A program made the position numbers and the translations under genes. Shown one piece after another: positions 1 to 6,511 of a DNA stretch of 10,327 bases; the first letter of the stretch is position 1, and each line of letters starts with the position of its first letter. The stretch is from the NCBI GenBank assembly GCA_003567115.1, contig PXAP01000280.1, positions 1 to 10,327 on the forward strand. Reading direction: 5' to 3'. Below the pieces are notes generated by a model. That model did no database searches and was not told where the DNA came from. It worked only from the letters and a program-made list of their open reading frames with translations. This DNA is from Bacteroidota bacterium. GTDB lineage: Bacteria; Bacteroidota; Bacteroidia; Bacteroidales; PUMT01.

Positions 1-569
1 AGCAAAGCAAAACTGACACCTATCAGAAGGGTTTTCCGGTTGATTTTTTCCAGTTCCTTTATTTTTGCTGCAAGTCCGGCCAGATCATTCAGGTAAAAAC
101 CGCTTTCGGGATGGGTGCTCTTACTGATAAGACTACTTACCATATAGATCAGAGATGAGTCCCCTCTCTCCAGGTAAGAGGGGAGCAGTGCAATAATACA
201 ATAATCGGCCGGGGAGCCGTAAAATATTTCAAAACATTTCATAAAACTGGCTTTATACAGGCTGGTGTCTGCAATAAAATGACGGGAAGGGATTGTTCTA
301 CCTGCAGCGCTGCTTTTAAAGACCAGCTTGACGGGTTCTTCTGCCGTTAGTACTTTTTGTGTTTTAAAAAGAGATACCGGGAGACATGGTATATCCTTTA
401 TACGGCCGATCTTCCCGGCATCTGCTCCCAGAAGACGGAGATATTTTTTATATACCTTGTTGTGCTGCGACTGGAGCAGGAACAACTCCATGGCAGCCTC
501 CTCGAATTCCATTCCGGAGCAAATACTGAATATTTTATTTATCAGCTTTTTCCGCTTATCATATTGCAT
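1..569 (-). CDS. LuxE/PaaK-like acyl-protein synthetase (N-terminal part, runs off left edge)
   Basis: The reverse strand is open from an ATG at 569 to the window edge: 189 complete codons and no stop. An in-frame TAA lies six codons upstream of the ATG, which supports this start; no clear Shine-Dalgarno is visible, as is usual in Bacteroidota. The protein resembles the Bacteroidota LuxE-like acyltransferases: helical start, then PCLPVSLFKT (61-70), SRHF (95-98), LYKASF (104-109), ALLPSYLERGDSSLIYM (127-143), HPESGFYL (153-160) and TLLIGVSFAL (180-189). LuxE proteins activate a fatty acid as acyl-AMP and transfer it to a thiol; the substrate of the Bacteroidota branch is not known to me. The phosphate-binding loop, usually SSGTTG in this superfamily, reads SSAAGR at 86-91, so adenylation may be weak or lost. 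Family assignment is fairly secure; activity is uncertain. Confidence 0.8.
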   Translation of the reverse strand, partial: MQYDKRKKLINKIFSICSGMEFEEAAMELFLLQSQHNKVYKKYLRLLGADAGKIGRIKDIPCLPVSLFKTQKVLTAEEPVKLVFKSSAAGRTIPSRHFIADTSLYKASFMKCFEIFYGSPADYCIIALLPSYLERGDSSLIYMVSSLISKSTHPESGFYLNDLAGLAAKIKELEKINRKTLLIGVSFAL

Positions 570-642
570 GATAGTGCAGTTTGATTAAACTTTAACAAGT
601 ATCTGCCAGGTTACCAGTAATGTCATAATTCTTTTATTTGCT

Positions 643-657
643 AAAACATAATGTTTT
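643..657. repeat. Perfect 7-bp palindrome, possible operator
   Basis: AAAACAT and ATGTTTT are perfect inverted arms around one central A. The site lies between two divergent genes, where a dimeric repressor or activator could act on both. In AT-rich DNA a palindrome of this size could also arise by chance. No regulator is identified. Confidence 0.3.
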
Positions 658-756
658 CCATAATAATTTTTTCCTGGTTTCGCTGATTAGCTTTTATTAC
701 TTATTAAAATTGCAAATATTATAATTTAACAGCAATATAGATAATCGACAGCTCTT

Positions 757-789
757 TTGTTGATAAATACGGCTTAATAATTAATTTTG
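757..789 (+). promoter_or_regulatory. Putative Bacteroidota-type promoter of the cyclase gene
   Basis: TAATTTTG at 782-789 matches the Bacteroidota primary-sigma -7 consensus TAnnTTTG. A TTGTTG at 757-762 lies 19 bases upstream and can serve as the -33 element, whose consensus is TTTG. Transcription would start near 796, giving a leader of about 75 bases before the ATG at 873. This is consensus matching only. Confidence 0.4.
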
Positions 790-872
790 TTTTGCAAATG
801 GTCAGGAACCCTTTATTAAGCTCGCCCGTGATAATTTTATAAATTAATTGCCAATAACAGATCCTATTATTA

Positions 873-2273
873 ATGGAAAAACATCAGGATAAAGAATTAT
901 TGAAAAGAATTGCCAAACTGGTTAAGCAGAACAAGGAACTTAATGAACGGGTCAGGCAGCTTGCAGAAAGTAATGAGAAACTGTCAAATCTTGTTGATAA
1001 GTATGAACGCAAATTAACACGGTTAAAGGCAGGGGGTCTTCCGGCAGAGGCAGAAGAAGATCAGCCAGATATCCTGAAGTTTAAGATGGGTACTGTACTT
1101 TTTGCCGACATACAGGGTTTTGCCAGGCTGACAGATGGGATGGATACCCGGGGCATGATGGATGATCTTGATGATTTGTTTTTTCATTTTGATTCAATAG
1201 TCATTAAATACAAACTTGAAAAGATCAAGACAATAGGTGATTCATATATGTGTGCCGGGGGTGTTCCGGTAAAAAACAGCACCAACCCTGTTGATGTGGT
1301 CATGGCTGCCCTGGAAATGCACCATTATCTTGAAGAACTCAAGCAAAAATCTGACAAGAACAGGGTGTGGGATATCTGCATTGGAATACATACGGGATCG
1401 GTAACGGCAATTCCCAGCGGCAAGAAAAAGATTTCCTGGGAGCTGAAGGGAGACACGGTAAATATTGCCAGCAGGCTGAGCGCATCCTGTAAAGCTGATA
1501 ATATAAATATTTCAGCAAATACCTATGAGCTTGTAAAAGAGTTTTTTATTTGTGAGTATAATGGTAAAATTCCTGTTAAATATACCGGCGATCTTTCTAT
1601 GTATTATGTAAGGGGAATCGCTCCCGATATTTCCCGGGACGGAAAGGGTCTGATTCCCAACAGTGAATTTGATACCAAATTTAAGCTTGTACAGTTTGTT
1701 GACCTGCAGGAGATTATACTGGATAAGCTGGAAAGGGAGTTGCCGGAATATCTTTATTATCATAATGTTAAACATACCATTGACGTGGTAACGGAGGTGG
1801 AACTGATAGGTTGGGCAGAAGGGGTAAGTGAGGAGGAGCTGTTGCTCCTTAAAACAGCTGCTCTCTTCCATGATTCAGGTCATATCATAGGCTATGATAA
1901 GCACGAGGAACTTGGTTGCGGGTTGGCACGGGAATATCTGCCCGGCTATAATTTTTCTCCCGGGCAGATAGAACGGGTATGCGAACTTATCATGGCTACC
2001 CGGATGCCGCCGGAACCAAAAGATCTGCTTGAGAAGATAATGTGTGATTCAGATCTTGATTATCTTGGACGTAGTGATTTCATCCCTGTATCCAACACTT
2101 TGTATGAAGAACTGAAGGAACAGGAAAAAATAAATAACATCAATGACTGGAATAAATTACAGATCAAATTTATTTCAGGTCATCAGTATTTTACGGAAAC
2201 AGCACGCAACCTGCGGGAGGTTAATAAACAAAATCAGATAGAACGGATTAAACAACTTATAAACGAAGATTGA
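873..2273 (+). CDS. Class III nucleotide cyclase fused to an HD-domain phosphohydrolase
   Basis: This 466-residue soluble protein has no signal peptide or membrane segment. Residues 1-52 are a Lys/Glu-rich coiled coil. Residues about 72-250 form a class III cyclase domain: metal-binding Asp79 (FADIQGF) and Asp123 (KTIGDSYM), Lys119 at the adenine-selecting position, the IGIHTGSV core (170-177), and the catalytic pair Asn197 and Arg201 in DTVNIASR. The second purine-selecting position, Asp in mammalian adenylyl cyclases, is Glu190. Lys with Glu favours ATP over GTP, so cAMP is the likely product. Residues about 275-466 form an HD phosphohydrolase domain: YHNVKH (296-301), FHDSGH (332-337), HEE (344-346), DSDLDYLGR (392-400). 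HD domains of this type bind metal and cleave phosphate esters; the substrate here is unknown. The gene stands alone, followed at once by a GC-rich hairpin. The ATG sits directly before the coiled coil. Domain calls are firm; substrates are inferred. Confidence 0.9.
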   Translation: MEKHQDKELLKRIAKLVKQNKELNERVRQLAESNEKLSNLVDKYERKLTRLKAGGLPAEAEEDQPDILKFKMGTVLFADIQGFARLTDGMDTRGMMDDLDDLFFHFDSIVIKYKLEKIKTIGDSYMCAGGVPVKNSTNPVDVVMAALEMHHYLEELKQKSDKNRVWDICIGIHTGSVTAIPSGKKKISWELKGDTVNIASRLSASCKADNINISANTYELVKEFFICEYNGKIPVKYTGDLSMYYVRGIAPDISRDGKGLIPNSEFDTKFKLVQFVDLQEIILDKLERELPEYLYYHNVKHTIDVVTEVELIGWAEGVSEEELLLLKTAALFHDSGHIIGYDKHEELGCGLAREYLPGYNFSPGQIERVCELIMATRMPPEPKDLLEKIMCDSDLDYLGRSDFIPVSNTLYEELKEQEKINNINDWNKLQIKFISGHQYFTETARNLREVNKQNQIERIKQLINED

Positions 2274-2274
2274 A

Positions 2275-2291
2275 CCGGGGAAAAACCCCGG
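2275..2291 (+). terminator. GC-rich hairpin after the cyclase gene
   Basis: CCGGGG (2275-2280) and CCCCGG (2286-2291) form a perfect six-pair all-GC stem with an AAAAA loop, one base after the TGA stop. No T-run follows, so this is not a textbook intrinsic terminator. It may stop transcription or protect the mRNA 3' end. Confidence 0.5.
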
Positions 2292-2320
2292 CACTCTGAT
2301 TTCACTTATCAACTATTTAT

Positions 2321-2356
2321 TATCAGCAGTGCCTTTTTAAAGGAATTGCAATGATA
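2321..2356. terminator. Long imperfect hairpin in the convergent spacer
   Basis: TATCA (2321-2325) pairs with TGATA (2352-2356) across a two-A bulge, and 2326-2336 pairs with 2339-2349 with one mismatch and one G-T wobble. The structure is near-symmetric, so it can fold from either strand between the convergent cyclase and pgk genes. The inner CCTTTTTAAAGG gives a short U-rich stretch in RNA from the plus strand. A bidirectional terminator is the simplest reading. Confidence 0.4.
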
Positions 2357-2459
2357 TATCAGTCCGCGGTGAAAAATATCACTTAAAAAAGGATAACAAT
2401 TTCTTATATGATATTATTATCTGAAAGTGAAAAGGTTGATTAATTTGTTATATGACAGG

Positions 2460-2474
2460 GCGATCAGCAATCGC
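2460..2474 (-). terminator. Short hairpin directly after the pgk stop
   Basis: GCGAT and ATCGC form a perfect five-pair stem with a five-base loop, ending one base beyond the pgk stop codon. There is no T-run on the minus strand downstream. Its placement mirrors the hairpin after the cyclase gene. It is a weak terminator or mRNA-end candidate. Confidence 0.3.
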
Positions 2475-2475
2475 A

Positions 2476-3666
2476 TCAATCTTTTATCGCTTTTATCCCG
2501 GGTAATTCACGTCCTTCCATATATTCGAGCATAGCTCCGCCACCGGTTGAAACGTAACTGACCTTATCTGCCAGTTTGTATTTATTGATGGCACTAACCG
2601 AGTCGCCTCCGCCAACAAGGCTGAATGCTCCTTTATCGGTAGCCTCTGCAATTGCCAGGGCAACGCTTTTTGTCCCGGCTTCAAATTTTTCCATCTCAAA
2701 AACTCCCATTGGCCCGTTCCATAAGATAGTTTTGGATTCCCTGATTATTTCTGAGATTTCATTGATGGATTCCCTGCCAATGTCGAGTCCCAGCCAGCCA
2801 TCGGGCACCTTATCGATAGCTGTTTCCTGTACCGAAGCGTTTTTGTCAAACTTGTCGGCAACTATATTATCGGGGGGGAGTATGAGGTTGACATTTTTTG
2901 CCTTTGCCTTTTCAATCAGATCAAGAGCTACATCCAATTTGTCCTCTTCAACAATTGAAGATCCTACTTTACCTCCCTGTGCCTTAACGAATGTGTATGT
3001 CATTCCTCCCCCGATGATAAGGTTGTTAACCTTTTCCAGCAGATTCTCTATTATCCCTATTTTATCTGAAACCTTTGCTCCCCCCATTATGGCAGTAAAC
3101 GGTACACGGAAATCCTTAAGAACCTTGTCTATGTTCTTAAGCTCACTTTCGATAAGGTAACCGAACATCTTGTTTTCGGGAAAAAACTTTGCAACTATGG
3201 CGGTGGATGCATGGGCCCGGTGTGCAGTTCCGAAAGCATCGTTGATATATACGTCGGCCAGCGAGGCAAGTTCGGCAGCAAATTCTTCATTGCCCTTCTC
3301 CTCTTCTTTATGGAATCTGAGGTTTTCCAGAAGGAGTATTTCTCCGGGTTTAAGATTCTCAGACATCTCAATTGGCACATTGCCCATACAGTCGCTTGCA
3401 AATTTTACCGGTGCACCTGCAAGTTTTGAGACATGCTTTACAAGATGTTTCAGGGAAAACTTCTCCTCATATCCTGTCTTGGGTCTTCCCAGGTGCGACA
3501 TCAGGATTACGGAACCTCCCGAAGAAAGTACCTTCTTTATGGTCGGCATGGCAGCCCTTATCCGGTTATCGTCGGTTATCTCGTAATCACTGTTAAGTGG
3601 TACGTTGAAGTCCACTCTGATCAGGGCTTTCTTTTTCTTAAAGTCAAAAGTATCAATTGTATTCAT
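2476..3666 (-). CDS. pgk: Phosphoglycerate kinase
   Basis: This enzyme transfers phosphate between 1,3-bisphosphoglycerate and ADP, giving 3-phosphoglycerate and ATP in cytosolic glycolysis, and runs in reverse in gluconeogenesis. The 396 residues are the usual full bacterial length. Visible signatures are RVDFNVPL (17-24) with Asp19 and Asn21 for substrate binding, SHLGRP (57-62), ENLRFH (114-119), the substrate-binding loop DAFGTAHRAHAS (143-154), GGAKVSDK (195-202), ILWNGPMGVFE (314-324), GGGDS (352-356) and STGGGA (373-378) of the nucleotide side. Substrate-binding residues, including Arg35 and Arg150, are present, so it should be active. The ATG at 3666 gives the normal N terminus. The gene is single, divergent from holB, and has a hairpin after its stop. 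A -7-like element about 150 bases upstream implies a long leader. Confidence 0.98.
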   Translation of the reverse strand: MNTIDTFDFKKKKALIRVDFNVPLNSDYEITDDNRIRAAMPTIKKVLSSGGSVILMSHLGRPKTGYEEKFSLKHLVKHVSKLAGAPVKFASDCMGNVPIEMSENLKPGEILLLENLRFHKEEEKGNEEFAAELASLADVYINDAFGTAHRAHASTAIVAKFFPENKMFGYLIESELKNIDKVLKDFRVPFTAIMGGAKVSDKIGIIENLLEKVNNLIIGGGMTYTFVKAQGGKVGSSIVEEDKLDVALDLIEKAKAKNVNLILPPDNIVADKFDKNASVQETAIDKVPDGWLGLDIGRESINEISEIIRESKTILWNGPMGVFEMEKFEAGTKSVALAIAEATDKGAFSLVGGGDSVSAINKYKLADKVSYVSTGGGAMLEYMEGRELPGIKAIKD

Positions 3667-3812
3667 CTTGATAAAATAGGTTAATGAAATTAATAATCAA
3701 ATATTTATGTATACAAGGTTATTCATATACAGTATTTCAAAGCCGATGGATCCCCCTGTTTTATTTATTTTATTTTGTTAGATGTAGTATCATGCTTCCT
3801 GCCGGGCCTATG

Positions 3813-3820
3813 CAAAAGTA
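3813..3820 (-). promoter_or_regulatory. Putative -7 element for pgk
   Basis: Read on the minus strand this is TACTTTTG, matching the TAnnTTTG consensus. No good TTTG -33 element is visible at the expected spacing. It would give pgk a leader of about 140 bases. A closer imperfect match (TAACCTTG, minus strand, around 3714-3721) is a possible alternative. Confidence 0.3.
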
Positions 3821-3839
3821 AAAACTATTTTTTTTATTT

Positions 3840-3847
3840 TAACTTTG
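3840..3847 (+). promoter_or_regulatory. Putative -7 element for holB
   Basis: TAACTTTG matches the TAnnTTTG consensus and lies 53 bases before the holB ATG. Transcription would start near 3854. It is only 19 bases from the oppositely facing pgk element at 3813-3820, so the two promoters would overlap. No convincing -33 TTTG is seen. Confidence 0.4.
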
Positions 3848-3900
3848 CGGGGAGTTTTTCTTGTGTCTGATATCTTTTTATTTAAATTATAATTATTTGC

Positions 3901-5139
3901 ATGCTGTTTAAGGATGTAATAGGCCAGTCGGAAACAAAAGCCAGGCTTCTGAAGACCGTTAAGGAAAAAAGAGTTGGACATGCTTTGCTTTTTACCGGCG
4001 GCGAAGGAACAGGCAAGCTTGGCCTGGCAATTGCTTTTGCAAGGTATTTGAATTGTGAGAACCCCGGCGAAGATGATTCGTGCGGGCAATGCAGCTCCTG
4101 CCGGAAATACAGCAAACTTGACCATCCCGACCTTCACTTTGTTTTTCCTGTGGCTTCCGGAAAAAGCAAAAAAAAGGATGAGGGGCAAAAAAAAAACAGC
4201 TCCGGGGTTAAGGCTCTGAAAAGTAACACAAATGAGGTTGCCGGCAATAGTACACAGAAACCTGTTAAAACGGGAGCCCCAAAAGATCCTGTGAGTGATG
4301 ATTTTCTCCCTCTCTGGCGCCGGGCTGTACTTGAAAATCATTATATACGGCTTTTTCAGTGGTATGAATATATGGGGATTGAAAGCAAGCAGGGTTTTAT
4401 CAGCAGGAACGAGAGCAGGCAAATAATAAAAAAACTTTCGTTTAAAAACTTTGAAGCGGCTTTTAAGGTTATGATAATCTGGATGGCTGAAAAGATGAAT
4501 GTCAATGCAGCCAATGCCTTGCTTAAAATATTTGAGGAGCCCTATCCCGATACCGTTTTTATTCTGATAGCCGAAGATTCAAGCCGTATAATTCCAACCA
4601 TACTGTCCCGTACCCAGCTCGTTAAGATCCCGAAAACCGGCCGTGCGGATATGGAACAGGCATTGCGGGAAGTGCACGGCTTGGAGGATACGAAAAAGAG
4701 AGAGAACCTTGTAAGACTTGCCGATGGAAATTATCTGAAACTGATTGAATTAATTAAAGAAACGGAGGGATCAGGTTACCATTTTATGATGTTTGTAAAA
4801 TTTATGCGTCTTTGTTTTAAACCCGATATTGTGGGGATATCATCATGGATAGATGATATGGCAGGAGAGGGAAGAGAAAGGCAGAAACAGTTTTTTCAAA
4901 ATGCATTAAGGTTGATTCGAGGCAACTTCATTATTAATATACAGGCAGGCGATATTGATCTGCTGGGAGAGGAAGAAAAGGATTTTTCCTCAAAATTTTC
5001 GAAATTTGTTCATCCCGGTAATATCTCTGCGCTCTGTGAAGAGTTCAGCCGGGCCTGCCTTCATATTGAATATAACGGCTACAGCCGTCTTATCTTTTTT
5101 GACCTGGCACTGAAAACAGCAAGATTGCTGAAAACCTGA
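3901..5139 (+). CDS. holB: DNA polymerase III delta-prime subunit (clamp loader)
   Basis: Delta-prime is the rigid stator of the clamp-loader complex that opens the sliding clamp and places it on primed DNA. The 412-residue protein starts FKDVIGQ (3-9), as family members do, which fixes the start. A P-loop-like GGEGTGKL (33-40) ends in Leu where ATP-hydrolysing relatives have Thr or Ser; delta-prime proteins are often ATPase-inactive. A zinc module is formed by Cys52, Cys61, Cys64 and Cys67. WMAEKMNVNAANALLKIFEEP (194-214, interrupted) is the conserved sensor-region block, and the SRC-type motif is SRT (236-238). Residues about 86-132 are a Lys/Ser-rich, probably disordered insertion absent from Proteobacterial proteins; its coding DNA holds A8 and A10 runs, described separately. 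The C-terminal part should be the helical collar domain. Its neighbour ricT follows after 217 bp. Confidence 0.93.
   Translation: MLFKDVIGQSETKARLLKTVKEKRVGHALLFTGGEGTGKLGLAIAFARYLNCENPGEDDSCGQCSSCRKYSKLDHPDLHFVFPVASGKSKKKDEGQKKNSSGVKALKSNTNEVAGNSTQKPVKTGAPKDPVSDDFLPLWRRAVLENHYIRLFQWYEYMGIESKQGFISRNESRQIIKKLSFKNFEAAFKVMIIWMAEKMNVNAANALLKIFEEPYPDTVFILIAEDSSRIIPTILSRTQLVKIPKTGRADMEQALREVHGLEDTKKRENLVRLADGNYLKLIELIKETEGSGYHFMMFVKFMRLCFKPDIVGISSWIDDMAGEGRERQKQFFQNALRLIRGNFIINIQAGDIDLLGEEEKDFSSKFSKFVHPGNISALCEEFSRACLHIEYNGYSRLIFFDLALKTARLLKT
4168..4202 (+). other. dnaX-like slippery heptamer and A10 tract inside holB
   Basis: The in-frame heptamer A AAA AAG (4170-4176, codons 90-92) equals the -1 frameshift site of Escherichia coli dnaX. 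A -1 slip would add one Gly codon (GGA) and meet TGA at 4179-4181, giving a 93-residue product. Five bases downstream, GGGGC (4182-4186) can pair with GCTCC (4198-4202) with one G-U wobble, around a loop containing ten A residues. Whether any slippage occurs is unknown; an A-rich Lys linker could give this by chance. Confidence 0.35.
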
Positions 5140-5300
5140 TTTTTTGAATTTCTTCCGGACATACATGCTAATGGTTGCTCACCAAACGTTATTTAATCAA
5201 TATGACATTGACTTTCAGACCGGACTCACATTATTTATTTGTCCTTGTTTATAGGATGTGACTTCCGGCTGCATTTTTGAATTTAACATAAGAAATTGGA

Positions 5301-5331
5301 TAACCTTTATTAATTTTGCATTTGAAGGTTA
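5301..5331 (+). promoter_or_regulatory. Putative ricT-operon promoter framed by a 7-bp inverted repeat
   Basis: TAATTTTG at 5311-5318 matches the TAnnTTTG -7 consensus and lies 38 bases before the ricT ATG. It is framed by TAACCTT (5301-5307) and AAGGTTA (5325-5331), a perfect 7-bp inverted repeat with a 17-base spacer. The right arm would coincide with the transcription start, so a dimeric regulator bound here could block the promoter. No good -33 element is visible at normal spacing. Confidence 0.4.
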
Positions 5332-5356
5332 AAACAATTAGTAAAATAAATTAAAT

Positions 5357-6511
5357 ATGAGTGTTTGTTATCGGGGATGCTCCGCCAGACAATCCGATTC
5401 AGATATAAACCATAAGAGATATTGTTCATGTAATACTCTGGATGTATATGACTGGTTATCTGACCTTAAAGGTGTAGCAAGCCGTCAGTATCTTGTTGAG
5501 GTAAGATTTAAGAATACCAGGAAGGGGTTTTTCAGGAACGTCAATAAGTTATTTCTTGAACGTGGTGATGTAGTGGCCGTGGGATCTTCTCCCGGACATG
5601 ATATAGGTATTGTTTCTCTTGCAGGCGAACTGGTTCTTGAACAGATGCAAAAGTACAATATTTCTCCTGATGACGAGAACCTTAAAAAGATTTACCGTAA
5701 AGCCAAACCGGCAGATATAGAAAAATGGAAAGAGGCAATTTCACTTGAGACTCCCACGATGCTTAAGGCCCGTGAAATCACCGAGTCGATGAAACTCAAT
5801 ATGAAAATCAGTGATGTTGAGTATCAGGGTGATTTAACCAAAGCAATTTTTTATTATATTGCCGAGGAGAGAGTTGATTTCCGCGAACTTATTAAAGTTC
5901 TGGCTGAAGAATTCAAGGTACGCATAGAAATGAGACAGGTGGGAGCCCGGCAGGAGGCCGGACGTATAGGAGGGATAGGTGCATGCGGCCGCCAGCTTTG
6001 CTGCAGCTCCTGGCTTACCAATTTCTCATCGGTAACTACCAATACGGCAAGGGAACAGGAGATATCTCTCAACCCGCAGAAAATTGCCGGGCAGTGCTGT
6101 AAATTAAAGTGCTGCATCAATTACGAGATAGAGGTTTACAATGATGCAAAAAAAGAATTTCCCGATCTTACCCGCATACTGGAAACTATGGATGGGCAAT
6201 ACTATTTCCAGAAGGCCGACATTTTCAAAAAAATGATCTGGTATTCAACCAGCCCCGATTCAACCTTTAACATGACTTCACTCAGCATTGGAAGGGTCAG
6301 GGAGATTATTGAACTTAACAGAAACGGGGATAAGCCGCCCAGGCTTTTAGAACAAACAGAGATAATTAATAAAGAAAGGGGAAGTACGGAAACCCTGATA
6401 ATTGATGAAGCTATCACACGTTTTGATGAAAAAGAGAAGCCGCGGATAAAGAAGAAAAAGAAAAGACGGAAAAAAAATAAAAAGTTAAAAGGATCTGAAA
6501 ATGATAGCTGA
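5357..6511 (+). CDS. ricT: PSP1-family RicT-like Fe-S regulatory protein
   Basis: The 384-residue protein has the PSP1 C-terminal domain of RicT (YaaT). In Bacillus subtilis RicT works with RicA and RicF, binds Fe-S clusters and steers RNase Y in mRNA maturation. Visible here are VYDWL (30-34), the PSP1 start VEVRFKNTRKGFF (47-59), GDVVAVGSSPGHDIGIV (70-86), and the Cys-rich core GACGRQLCC (208-216) followed by CC (247-248) and CC (252-253). Four more Cys near the N terminus (4, 8, 23, 25) could add ligands. The C terminus, about 361-378, is a Lys/Arg-rich tail that may bind RNA or ribosomes. It follows holB, as in B. subtilis, which supports the assignment. Its end overlaps gldH by 11 bp, implying translational coupling. 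Partners are not in this window, so the RNase role is inferred from the family. Confidence 0.88.
   Translation: MSVCYRGCSARQSDSDINHKRYCSCNTLDVYDWLSDLKGVASRQYLVEVRFKNTRKGFFRNVNKLFLERGDVVAVGSSPGHDIGIVSLAGELVLEQMQKYNISPDDENLKKIYRKAKPADIEKWKEAISLETPTMLKAREITESMKLNMKISDVEYQGDLTKAIFYYIAEERVDFRELIKVLAEEFKVRIEMRQVGARQEAGRIGGIGACGRQLCCSSWLTNFSSVTTNTAREQEISLNPQKIAGQCCKLKCCINYEIEVYNDAKKEFPDLTRILETMDGQYYFQKADIFKKMIWYSTSPDSTFNMTSLSIGRVREIIELNRNGDKPPRLLEQTEIINKERGSTETLIIDEAITRFDEKEKPRIKKKKKRRKKNKKLKGSENDS

Larger units (their letters stand above)
570..872. other. Divergent AT-rich intergenic spacer
   Basis: These 303 bp separate the divergent LuxE-like gene and the cyclase gene. I see no convincing coding sequence on either strand. 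The spacer holds a 15-base palindrome at 643-657 and a -7-like promoter element at 782-789 facing the cyclase gene. I found no comparable element facing the LuxE-like gene. Confidence 0.7.

Noticed and set aside
328..588. 86-codon plus-strand frame in the first 600 bases
   Set aside because: The opposite strand encodes a recognisable LuxE-like protein across the same bases; the plus-strand peptide has no known features.
2576..3160. 194-codon open frame on the plus strand
   Set aside because: It is antisense to pgk, whose motifs are complete; the Ser/Pro-rich translation looks like a codon shadow.
4188..4196. A10 tract in holB as a frameshift mutation
   Set aside because: The frame continues intact on both sides with conserved motifs (HPDLHF before, SDDFLPLWR after), so the gene is not broken here.
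3808..4422. 204-codon open frame on the minus strand
   Set aside because: It lies antisense to the conserved N-terminal half of holB, its translation shows no family motif, and its length is explained by the A-rich Lys codons of holB read in reverse.
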